Assembly: GCF_026012395.1 (NCBI RefSeq)
Contig: NZ_BRZA01000001.1
Coordinates: 682,001-746,000, forward strand
DNA: 64,000 nt
Direction of reading: 5' to 3'
DNA from: Lysinibacillus piscis
GTDB taxonomy: Bacteria; Bacillota; Bacilli; Bacillales_A; Planococcaceae
In this document: in pieces, positions 55,754-63,550 of the stretch
Numbering within the stretch: the stretch's first letter is position 1
Layout: each line of letters starts with the position of its first letter
The notes under the pieces: model-generated
Told to the model about the DNA's origin: nothing
The model's database searches: none
What the model saw: only the letters and a program-made list of their open reading frames with translations
Translations under genes and position numbers: made by a program

Positions 55754-56867
55754 ATTGTCTATATTGCTGATAAATTTTTTGCATCGCCATTGATGGTGGC
55801 ATATGTAATTCTTGTTGCATTCTTTGTACATATTGCTGGTAGTGCTGCTTTAAAGCATAGATATCGCCCATTGCCCCGTATAGGTTGAGCAAGAGCTGAT
55901 TCGCCTCCTCATCAAAGGCATCTCGCATCACTATTTTTCTCATAATTTCCACAGCCTCTGTATAGCGTTCGCAAGCCAATAGCCAGCCTGCAAGACGCTT
56001 GGCAAAGGAAATGTACACAAGGTTCATGCTTTCCTGTTCTAAAGCAGCCCATGAAAACGATTGTCCTTCAAACAGCTCACCAACAACTTGTTTTTCTAAC
56101 TCTATAGCAACGGTTTCATTATCTTTGTTGATATGGTTCAGTAATGCCACTCCTTGCTCAAATTGCATAAAGTCCACATCCACCTGATTTAGCTCTAACC
56201 GATATTTTTCCTGCCCCGATATGATGTTTTCTTTAAAACCGTGACTGTTCAATGCTGTTCGTAATTGATAAACAGCTGTATTCAAATAACCTTCCGCATT
56301 TTTCACAGGCATATCAGGAAAAATATCCTCTATGACTCTCATTTTCCCAACACTTCTACCTCTATTAAAAAGCAAGTAGGCGAATAGCTCTTTGCTCTTT
56401 TTAGAACGCCACTTTACTTCCCCTTGTTGTGTGCTACTCACCTCAAAACAGCCGAAAGTTTGAACTTTGAGACGATTTAGCACATGGTTATTAACAGTTG
56501 AAGTGTTGTGACGTCTGTTAAACGCCCTTGTAATAGTTTGCATCAATCGGCTTTTGGAAATCGGTTTTATCATATAGTCTAACGGATACACATCATAGGC
56601 CTGCATTGCATAGTCAGTATGTGAGGTCGTAAAAACAATATCAATCTCTGTGTTATTTATTCGTAATTGACGTGCTAATTCTATCCCATTATCATCTGCT
56701 ATCTCAATGTCCAAAAAGGCAAGGTCCACATCATTCTTATAAAGAAAGGTATATGCCTCTTCTATCTGTTGAAAACTACCAACAAGCTCAATACCTTCTA
56801 TGCCAGCTAACATGCGCTTCATCGCTAGTAACATAATCGGCTCATCGTCTACAATCAACACTTTCAT
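55752..56867 (-). CDS. Response regulator with winged helix and SARP-like BTAD domain
   Basis: A 371-residue regulator. The receiver domain (1-120) has the acidic pair in VDDEP, phospho-acceptor Asp53 in AFLDIEIADDNG and Lys101 in DYMIKPIS. A winged-helix domain (about 135-225, RSKKSKELFAYLLFNRG) and a bacterial transcriptional activation domain of tetratricopeptide type (about 230-371) follow. This architecture is known from Bacilli but is less common than OmpR or NarL types. The kinase start lies upstream with a four-base overlap. Targets may be the two surface genes downstream. Confidence 0.87.
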   Translation of the reverse strand: MKVLIVDDEPIMLLAMKRMLAGIEGIELVGSFQQIEEAYTFLYKNDVDLAFLDIEIADDNGIELARQLRINNTEIDIVFTTSHTDYAMQAYDVYPLDYMIKPISKSRLMQTITRAFNRRHNTSTVNNHVLNRLKVQTFGCFEVSSTQQGEVKWRSKKSKELFAYLLFNRGRSVGKMRVIEDIFPDMPVKNAEGYLNTAVYQLRTALNSHGFKENIISGQEKYRLELNQVDVDFMQFEQGVALLNHINKDNETVAIELEKQVVGELFEGQSFSWAALEQESMNLVYISFAKRLAGWLLACERYTEAVEIMRKIVMRDAFDEEANQLLLNLYGAMGDIYALKQHYQQYVQRMQQELHMPPSMAMQKIYQQYRQ

Positions 56868-58594
56868 TGCTCTCCACCTCTCAATGTAAAGTAAAATACA
56901 CTGCCCTGCCCTACTTCACTTTCTGCCCACATACTCTCTCCACTTAATTGTATAAACTGCTTACTAACTAACAGACCAAGACCTACGCCTTTTTCGCCAG
57001 CCGTGCCCATAGATGATTGTATCTGGTTGTTAGTAAATAACCGCCCTATTTGCTCATTATCCATACCAATGCCATTATCACGTACCGAAACAATGACCAT
57101 TTCTCCTGATAATTGAGCATCTACATGTATAGCGCCCCCTGCTTGTGTAAACTTCATCGCATTGGACAATAAATTGCGTAGAACGAGTAGCACGACTTCT
57201 CTGTTGGCATAAACATATAAATCCTTTGCAACCACATTCGTTATTTGTAAATTCTTCAGCTCGCTATTCATGGCTAATAGCTGACAACATTCTTCCACTG
57301 CCTCTGATAATGCCAATACTTGGGGGTGAAGCACAACGTCCTCTCGCTGACTACGAAACCATTCTAGTAAATTATTCGACATATCAAGTGTATGACGTGT
57401 TTGCTCTCCAAGCTTGGTGATGATTTCTTGATGTTCCTCACCGAAGCAATCGAGATCCTCTTCTAACAACGTTATCAATTGAAACTGCATTGCTAATGGA
57501 CTACGTAAATCATGTGAAATAATCGTAAACAATTGATCCTTTAGCTGATTCAGTTGAGCAATTTTCTCTAAATGCCCCTGTTGCTCCGTAATATCCATGA
57601 TAAGCGAAACACTGCCCTGCCCTTGCTCACCTAATGTACGTAATGGATAAACATTCACACGATATATTTTTCTCACCTTATGTATCCAAACCTCGATATC
57701 AATGGTTCCTTGCTGGAAAGACTGTGCCAAATGATACCATGCTGGCCACTTTGCTAACAGCTTTGACATCGGTTTATCATAAATATCGACTTCACCTAAT
57801 TGAGCAAAAAATTGCGTAGCCTTTTGATTGCCCTCAATCACCTTACCAGTAGCATTCATAATCAAAATGCTTTCTGGAAAATAATCGAATACAATATTTT
57901 TAGCGATTGGAATAATGGAAAAAAACTTCTTTCTAATAATGATGAGGGTAATAATCATACCTGTCATTCCACAAAAAACAGAGAATGTACTTAGCTGTGT
58001 GGACCATTGTGGCTGTGTAAATCGCACAAGCTCCGAAATAAATGGTAATGACATTAATAGTAAAACAAGCAGTCCTGGTTTACGGAAATCATGACGGATT
58101 GTCCATACATAACGAACTAGTAAATAAATACATACAGCCAAACTACTATAGCAAATAATGTTAAAAATATTGGCATACATCGTTCTTGTCATGATTAATT
58201 GACCATCTAGTAATTCAGTTGTGTTATACACCACATGCAAATAAGGATTCAGCCATATCAACAATGACCATACTAGCCCAACTCCTAAAAGTGAGACTTG
58301 CCATTGTTTTTTTATGTTTTTACGCTGACTTACTAATGTATAGACAAATAAATTAAACAAGACTACAACAAAAATAAGTGCCGTTTGCTGTATATTCCGA
58401 AAAATCATTTTCTCAACTAATAAGTAACTACTTTTCTCTAAAATCACATTGCTAGCATAAATGATTCGACAAGCAACCAAGCCCATCAAATATTTGACAC
58501 CTGCTACTTTTCTAAAACGATATAATGTAAAAAAAATAATACTCATCATAAGAATGGAAAATATCATCAATATAAGCTCTAAGCTGACAATCAT
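56864..58594 (-). CDS. Sensor histidine kinase with 7-TM input domain
   Basis: A 576-residue kinase. Seven membrane helices (about 1-225) resemble the 7TM histidine-kinase input domain. A PAS domain follows (about 230-340, ESILIMNATGKVIEGNQKA), then HisKA with the phospho-acceptor His in ISHDLRSPLA, and the ATPase domain with NLLSNAMKF, DNGIGMD and GVGLGLLV. It phosphorylates the coupled regulator. The ATG at 58594 lies seven bases after AGAAGG; the frame opens 42 bases earlier without a good site. The signal sensed is unknown. Confidence 0.88.
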   Translation of the reverse strand: MIVSLELILMIFSILMMSIIFFTLYRFRKVAGVKYLMGLVACRIIYASNVILEKSSYLLVEKMIFRNIQQTALIFVVVLFNLFVYTLVSQRKNIKKQWQVSLLGVGLVWSLLIWLNPYLHVVYNTTELLDGQLIMTRTMYANIFNIICYSSLAVCIYLLVRYVWTIRHDFRKPGLLVLLLMSLPFISELVRFTQPQWSTQLSTFSVFCGMTGMIITLIIIRKKFFSIIPIAKNIVFDYFPESILIMNATGKVIEGNQKATQFFAQLGEVDIYDKPMSKLLAKWPAWYHLAQSFQQGTIDIEVWIHKVRKIYRVNVYPLRTLGEQGQGSVSLIMDITEQQGHLEKIAQLNQLKDQLFTIISHDLRSPLAMQFQLITLLEEDLDCFGEEHQEIITKLGEQTRHTLDMSNNLLEWFRSQREDVVLHPQVLALSEAVEECCQLLAMNSELKNLQITNVVAKDLYVYANREVVLLVLRNLLSNAMKFTQAGGAIHVDAQLSGEMVIVSVRDNGIGMDNEQIGRLFTNNQIQSSMGTAGEKGVGLGLLVSKQFIQLSGESMWAESEVGQGSVFYFTLRGGEQ

Positions 58595-58746
58595 AGTAGA
58601 ACCTTCTTTCTTAACAGAAGAAAAGCGAAAACTCATGTATCGTCATTGTACCACGAGATGAATTTTTCGCCTTATAGTTCAAGTTTATCAATTTGACTTT
58701 CGCTTTGCTATCTTTTTCAAACTCCTTTTTGCTGATTGTTTAGTCT

Positions 58747-58775
58747 TTGCGCACTAGTAAACTTTATGCTACAAT
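58747..58775 (+). promoter_or_regulatory. Promoter of the attenuator-controlled MFS gene
   Basis: TTGCGC (58747-58752), a 17-nt spacer and TACAAT (58770-58775) lie 34 bases upstream of the leader peptide start, in the gap divergent from the kinase. Confidence 0.58.
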
Positions 58776-58808
58776 CATCACAACTTATATAGAACGGAGG
58801 TATTCCTG

Positions 58809-58850
58809 ATGACAGCTTCAATGAGACTACGATTTCATACTGCCAACTAA
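58809..58850 (+). CDS. Leader peptide MTASMRLRFHTAN (macrolide arrest-type)
   Basis: The 13-codon frame begins at ATG 58809, eight bases after GGAGG, and ends with TAA at 58850. It begins MTASMRLR, the same as I recall for the MefA leader, and aligns with the ErmD leader MTHSMRLRFPTLN at ten of thirteen positions. In ErmDL, ribosomes carrying erythromycin stall at the Arg-Leu-Arg segment (+x+ motif). All these features are present. Its product is expected to act only in cis as a drug sensor. Confidence 0.85.
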   Translation: MTASMRLRFHTAN

Positions 58851-58916
58851 ATATGTGCACACTTTGCCTGCTGTGCAAAGGAAATGGAATTAGTCTGTCT
58901 GTTTTAGGAATACAGG

Positions 58917-58946
58917 AAAAGAGGGGCTTCTACTCCCCTCTTTTTT
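58917..58946 (+). terminator. Attenuator terminator upstream of the MFS gene
   Basis: AAAAGAGGGG (58917-58926) pairs with CCCCTCTTTT (58935-58944) across an eight-base loop, with six T residues at 58941-58946. It lies between the leader peptide and the transporter start, so without readthrough the transporter is not made. Confidence 0.87.
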
Positions 58947-59001
58947 CATGGTCTTCCATCTTTCCACACAGGCACTACTGTTAGAAAGGGATGACGATAT
59001 A

Positions 59002-60216
59002 TTGGAACATTGGAAACGGAATACGATACTTTTTTTAAGCAGTCAAACCATCTCACTGTTTGGCTCTGCACTCGTGCAATATGCGATTACTTGGTATATT
59101 ACACTCACAACACAGTCAGGTATGATGATGACTGTTGCGATTATTTGTGGCTTCGTGCCAACCTTCTTCTTAGCACCGATTGCAGGTGTATGGGCAGATC
59201 GCTATAATCGCAAATGGCTCATTATTTTAGCTGATGGTATGATTGCCTTTTCGACGCTTATTTTAGCGATTTTATTTTTAATAGGCTATGACGAGCTTTG
59301 GTTACTATTTGCTATATCCGCTATTCGGGCGGTTGGTGCAGGTATCCAAACACCCGCAGTAGGAGCGATTTTACCCCAGTTTGTACCTGAGGAGCATCTA
59401 ATGAAGGTCAATGGTGCAAACAGCAGTATTCAAGCTTTTATTATGATTTTGGCACCAATGGCAAGTGGTGCATTGCTGACAATGGCTTCCATCGAATCTA
59501 TTTTCTTTATTGATGTCATTACAGCCGCTATTGCCATTGCGATTTTTTTACTATTTTTGCATATCCCTGCACATGCAAAAGCAGCACAACCACAAACAAC
59601 AAGCTATTTTGCCGACATGAAACAAGGGTTTATCTATATTAAAGAACATGCTTTCTTAAAGCAAATGTTTCTATTTTTCGCCTTTTTCATGCTACTTGCA
59701 GCCCCTGCCGCTTTTTTAACGCCATTGCAGGTCACACGTAGCTTTGGTAATGATGTTTGGCGTTTAACTGCTATCGAAATCGCCTTTGCGGTCGGCATGT
59801 TAATCGGTGGAATTGGTATTGCTACATGGGGTGGCTTTAAAAATAAAGTGCATACGATGACATTATCCGCCATCTTATTTGGTCTTTGTACATTGGCGCT
59901 TGGCATTATCCCTAATTTTTGGCTCTACCTTGCAATCATGGGTGTGACAGGTGTCGCTATGCCAATTTTTAATACACCAGCCACTGTATTATTACAAGAA
60001 AAAATAGAGGGCGATTACTTAGGACGAGTATTTGGTATAATGAGCATGATTGCTACTTCTATGATGCCTTTAGGAATGCTCATTTTTGGTCCAATCGCTG
60101 ATATCATCGCTATTGAATGGCTATTGATTGCTACTGGGCTACTATTATTTATCCAAGCCTTTTTCTTACTAGGCAGTAAAACATTAATGGCAGCAGGGAA
60201 ACCACAACAATCATAA
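59002..60216 (+). CDS. MFS transporter, Mef-like, probable macrolide efflux
   Basis: A 404-residue, 12-TM major facilitator of the MFS_3/Mef class. It opens EHWKRNTILFLSSQTISLFGSALVQYA, similar in plan to MefA (405 residues, MEKYNNWKLKF...GQAVSLITSAILQMA), and has the loop 2-3 motif GVWADRYNRKWLIILAD and the IEGDYLGRVFGIMS loop. The start is taken as TTG at 59002 behind GAAAGGG; the ATG at 58948 abuts the terminator tract and has no site. The leader before it argues for macrolide induction. The true substrate is untested. Confidence 0.82.
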   Translation: MEHWKRNTILFLSSQTISLFGSALVQYAITWYITLTTQSGMMMTVAIICGFVPTFFLAPIAGVWADRYNRKWLIILADGMIAFSTLILAILFLIGYDELWLLFAISAIRAVGAGIQTPAVGAILPQFVPEEHLMKVNGANSSIQAFIMILAPMASGALLTMASIESIFFIDVITAAIAIAIFLLFLHIPAHAKAAQPQTTSYFADMKQGFIYIKEHAFLKQMFLFFAFFMLLAAPAAFLTPLQVTRSFGNDVWRLTAIEIAFAVGMLIGGIGIATWGGFKNKVHTMTLSAILFGLCTLALGIIPNFWLYLAIMGVTGVAMPIFNTPATVLLQEKIEGDYLGRVFGIMSMIATSMMPLGMLIFGPIADIIAIEWLLIATGLLLFIQAFFLLGSKTLMAAGKPQQS

Positions 60217-60220
60217 TAGT

Positions 60221-60257
60221 AACAGCCAGCCTTCATGCTAAGGTTGGCTGTTTTTAT
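60221..60257 (+). terminator. Intrinsic terminator after the MFS gene
   Basis: AACAGCCAGCCTT (60221-60233) pairs with AAGGTTGGCTGTT (60240-60252), one mismatch, followed by TTTATT. Confidence 0.83.
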
Positions 60258-60532
60258 TAACTTCCCTTTAAGAAAATATAATGTAATCAATTGGAATTTG
60301 GCATCCTATTATCCTTATGAATATTTTTTCTATTCAGCATCTTGATGAAGTCACACGATATTTTCAATAATTTTCATTGATAACAAGCTGGCGACAATCG
60401 CTGGCTTGTTATTTATTTACGAAGCGATAAACGGATTTCTTCTTCATACTAGCAACTCATGTTATTTGCTATCCAATCATAAAAAGGATAGTCACTGTAG
60501 CAGACCATCCTTTTATGCTACCCTCCTATATA
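60258..60532. other. 275-bp intergenic region with two hairpins
   Basis: AACAAGCTGGCGA pairs with TCGCTGGCTTGTT (about 60382-60408, two wobble pairs) and is followed by ATTTATTT, a terminator-like hairpin not tied to a gene. AAAGGATAGTC pairs with GACCATCCTTT (about 60483-60514) and is the terminator of the leftward operon ending at 60533. No gene is seen. Confidence 0.6.
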
Positions 60533-61873
60533 TTAAACGACTTGCCCCTTCTTAAAATGTGCTGGTGCTGGGCGCTCTAATCCTAAATGCTCACGCAATG
60601 TCGTTCCTTCATATTCTTTACGAAATAGTCCACGTTCTTGTAGTACTGGAATCGCTAACTCGACAAAAGTCTCTAAATCTGCTGGCAATATAGGTGGCAT
60701 AATATTAAAGCCATCACATGCATATTCATTGAACCATTGTTCAACCAAGTCTGCAAACTGCTCAGGTGTGCCGACAAACTCCAAATGTCCACGCGCACCA
60801 TGCATTTTTCTACCTAATTCTACAATCGTTAATTTTTCAGCATGTGCTGTATCAATAAATAGCTGAATACGACTTTTCATTGCATTGGAAGCACCAGCTA
60901 AATCTGGCAACTCTGGTAATGGACCATTTGCAGGATAGGCGGATAAATCATACTTTAAAAAATGAGATACCGCCGCCACCGCATCTTCCTCTGAAACTAA
61001 TGCGTTTAATTCTTCGTATTTTGCCCATGCTTCCTCCTCAGTAGATGCAAGAACTGGTGAAATCCCTGGCATAATTTTAATGCTATCTTTATGACGCCCC
61101 TCTTTCTCCAATTGTTCATGAATCGCTTGATAAAAGGCTTTAGCCCCTTCTAATGATTGCTGTGCTGTGAAAACAACTTCTCCTGTTTTCGCTGCGAAGT
61201 CAATGCCAGCTTTGGAAGCACCAGCTACTACTAATACAGGGTAGCCTTGAGGTGGTCTAGGAACATTTAATGGCCCCCTTGAGCTATACCATTGTCCTTC
61301 ATAATGAATTTCGCGTACTGCACCAGGCTGTGTAAAAATGCTATTTTCTTTATCATTGACAAGTGCATCATCATGCCAGCTATCCCAAAGCTCTCTCGTT
61401 AAATCTACATATTCTTCTGCCATTTGATAGCGTAAACCATGCTCTGGATGCTGCTGTCGTCCGAAATTTTGTGCCTCAATATCATGCTGTGAAGTGACAA
61501 TATTCCAAGCTGCACGACCATTACTAATATGATCAAGTGTGGCATAGCGACGTGCAAGATGGAACGGCTCATTATATGTTGTTGAGCCAGTAGCGGTTAA
61601 CCCTAATTTCGAAGTGTGTGTAGCAATAGCTGATAATAGTGTGACAGGGTCAAGCATACCAGCAGCCGTATGTTCGACACCTGCAAGATAAAGATAATCC
61701 GCTAAGAACATCATATCGAATTTTCCTCGCTCAGCTATTTGAGCCGCTTTTATATAATAATCCACTGAAAAAATATCTTTCCCATTTGCTAACGGATGAC
61801 GCCAGCTAGCACTATGATGTCCACTGTAGTAGATAAATGCCCCTAATCGAAGTTTGTCTTGTCTTTTTCCCAT
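60533..61873 (-). CDS. LLM-class flavin monooxygenase, NtaA/SnaA/DszA type
   Basis: A 446-residue FMNH2-dependent bacterial-luciferase-family monooxygenase. Typical segments: LRLGAFIYYSGHHSASWRHP at the start, TATGSTTYNEPFHLARRYATLDHISNGRAAWNIVTS, YEGQWYSSRGPLNVPRPPQGYPVLVVAGAS and GFNIMPP near the end. Relatives oxidise nitrilotriacetate, dibenzothiophene sulfone or other small organics; a flavin reductase partner is not in the window. Its position behind sulfonate-type permeases suggests an organosulfur or related substrate. Confidence 0.87.
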   Translation of the reverse strand: MGKRQDKLRLGAFIYYSGHHSASWRHPLANGKDIFSVDYYIKAAQIAERGKFDMMFLADYLYLAGVEHTAAGMLDPVTLLSAIATHTSKLGLTATGSTTYNEPFHLARRYATLDHISNGRAAWNIVTSQHDIEAQNFGRQQHPEHGLRYQMAEEYVDLTRELWDSWHDDALVNDKENSIFTQPGAVREIHYEGQWYSSRGPLNVPRPPQGYPVLVVAGASKAGIDFAAKTGEVVFTAQQSLEGAKAFYQAIHEQLEKEGRHKDSIKIMPGISPVLASTEEEAWAKYEELNALVSEEDAVAAVSHFLKYDLSAYPANGPLPELPDLAGASNAMKSRIQLFIDTAHAEKLTIVELGRKMHGARGHLEFVGTPEQFADLVEQWFNEYACDGFNIMPPILPADLETFVELAIPVLQERGLFRKEYEGTTLREHLGLERPAPAHFKKGQVV

Positions 61874-61885
61874 ATTCTACCCCTC

Positions 61886-62689
61886 TTATCCTTTAAAAGT
61901 ATCCTGCCATTTTAAAACTCGTCGTTCAATTGTATAGACAAATGAATCTGATAATTTACCTAATAAAGCAAACATCACTAATCCTACAAAGACAATATCT
62001 GTTTGTGAATATGCTCTGGCATCTTGAATCATATAACCTATTCCTGCGCTTGTGCCCATCATCTCACTCACAACTAACACAAGCCATGATGCACCTAATG
62101 CCAATCGAATACCAAGTAAAATATTTGGCATGGCAGATGGAATAATTAATGTTGTTAAACGTTTTTTAAATGAATATTGTAATAATCCTGTTACCTCATA
62201 TAATTGTATATTCACTAATCGTATACCTAAAAATACATTTACATATACAGGGAAAAATGCACCTAAGGCAATCATTAGCACTTTCCCAAACTCGCCAACA
62301 CCAAACCATAAAATAAACAATGGAATTAATGCCAATAATGGTACAGTTCTAAGCATTTGAAGAGATGGATCAACAATTTCTTGCAATAGTTTACTAAAGC
62401 CTGTAACAATCCCAAGCACGATACCTACAGAAGCCCCTAGTAAAAATCCCACTAATACACGCTCACCACTTACTATTAAATGATTCAATAAGTCACCATT
62501 GGATAGGAGTAGCCAAAATGTAGCGATTATTTGAGTTGGTGCGGGTAAAATATGTTGGGCTACTAGCTTTAAGCTACTGATAATTTGCCAAATCCCCACA
62601 ATCGCTAATGGCACAAGCCACGGAGATAAAATCACAGACAAATTCCACTTCTTTTTTGTTTGTACTATATTTTTAGACGTAAGGATCAT
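61886..62689 (-). CDS. ABC transporter permease, SsuC type, second of a pair
   Basis: A 267-residue permease with six membrane helices and the docking loop LLQYSFKKRLTTLIIPSAMPNILLGIRLALG. It is a paralogue of the next upstream gene (62694-63524), sharing ILWFG, FPVYVNVFLGIR and GIGYMIQDAR. The ATG at 62689 lies five bases past the stop of that gene, within GGTGATGAAATG. The frame extends to 62740 but overlaps the upstream gene. Confidence 0.86.
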   Translation of the reverse strand: MILTSKNIVQTKKKWNLSVILSPWLVPLAIVGIWQIISSLKLVAQHILPAPTQIIATFWLLLSNGDLLNHLIVSGERVLVGFLLGASVGIVLGIVTGFSKLLQEIVDPSLQMLRTVPLLALIPLFILWFGVGEFGKVLMIALGAFFPVYVNVFLGIRLVNIQLYEVTGLLQYSFKKRLTTLIIPSAMPNILLGIRLALGASWLVLVVSEMMGTSAGIGYMIQDARAYSQTDIVFVGLVMFALLGKLSDSFVYTIERRVLKWQDTFKG

Positions 62690-62693
62690 TTCA

Positions 62694-63524
62694 TCACCGC
62701 CCTGTAAAATTGTTATGCCAGCGTAGACTTTTTCGTTCAATCGCTAAAACAAGTGCATCTGACAGCTTGCCTAATATCGCAAAAATAATAATACCTGCAA
62801 AGACTGTCGCAACAATGGACATGGACCTTGCATCATTAATTAAAAAACCGATTCCTTCAGTAGAGCCCATCATTTCAGCAACCACTAAGCCAACCCATGC
62901 AATACCAAGTGACAAGCGAATTCCTAAAAAGATATGTGGCAATGCTGATGGAATAATTAGTTTCGTTAGTAAATCCCATTTTTTAAATTGAAGTACTTTT
63001 GCTACCTCAAACAATTTAGCATCTAATGAACGAATGCCTAAAAATGTATTTACATAAAGAGGAAAAAATGAACCTTTAGCAATCAACAATAACTTAGATG
63101 TTTCATCAAACCCAAACCATAAAATAAACAGGGGTGCTACTGCTAAATGTGGTAACATTCTCAGCATCTGAAAAGTTGGGTCTAGTAATTTTTGTGTTTT
63201 ATAAGAAAACCCTACTAACACTCCGAACAGTAAACCAAGGCCTCCACCAATAGTAAAGCCTGCTAATGCTCGCCATACGGAAATCTGTAAATGACTAAGT
63301 AAGTGACCATGCTGCCATAAATAAATGAATTCATTGATTATGATAGATGGTGTGGGCAATAATAAAGGATTTAATAGTCCATTACGCCCTGCCACCTCCC
63401 AAACAATGATTAATAACACAGGTAATAACGAGCCCAGTGCTACTTTTCGCCAATACTCGCGATGAAAGCGAACTGATTTACTGTTTGACTTAGCCTGCAC
63501 TGCCTTATTTGTAAGAGATACCAT
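62694..63524 (-). CDS. ABC transporter permease, SsuC type, first of a pair
   Basis: A 276-residue permease paralogous to the downstream one, with the docking loop VLQFKKWDLLTKLIIPSALPHIFLGIRLSLG. The pair could form a heterodimeric channel, as in some aliphatic sulfonate or taurine-type importers. An ATPase gene is not in the window and is probably upstream past the right edge, or elsewhere. AGGAGGGG precedes the ATG. Confidence 0.86.
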   Translation of the reverse strand: MVSLTNKAVQAKSNSKSVRFHREYWRKVALGSLLPVLLIIVWEVAGRNGLLNPLLLPTPSIIINEFIYLWQHGHLLSHLQISVWRALAGFTIGGGLGLLFGVLVGFSYKTQKLLDPTFQMLRMLPHLAVAPLFILWFGFDETSKLLLIAKGSFFPLYVNTFLGIRSLDAKLFEVAKVLQFKKWDLLTKLIIPSALPHIFLGIRLSLGIAWVGLVVAEMMGSTEGIGFLINDARSMSIVATVFAGIIIFAILGKLSDALVLAIERKSLRWHNNFTGR

Positions 63525-63550
63525 TAAATCCCCTCCTATCCTACTATTCT

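Larger units (their letters stand above)
58776..59001 (+). promoter_or_regulatory. Macrolide-type ribosome-stalling attenuator leader
   Basis: The leader RNA holds a Shine-Dalgarno GGAGG (58796-58800), the 13-codon leader peptide (58809-58850), a small hairpin CTTTGC/GCAAAG (58862-58867 with 58875-58880), and a transcription terminator (58917-58946). GTATTCCT (58800-58807) is complementary to AGGAATAC (58906-58913), linking the leader's ribosome site to sequence next to the terminator. A ribosome stalled on the leader would break this pairing. The layout matches drug-induced attenuation of mef, msr and erm genes; the exact antiterminator was not worked out. Confidence 0.72.

Noticed and set aside
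58948..59001. ATG at 58948 as start of the MFS transporter
   Set aside because: It abuts the terminator T tract, has no ribosome site and gives an extension absent from Mef proteins; the TTG at 59002 follows GAAAGGG.
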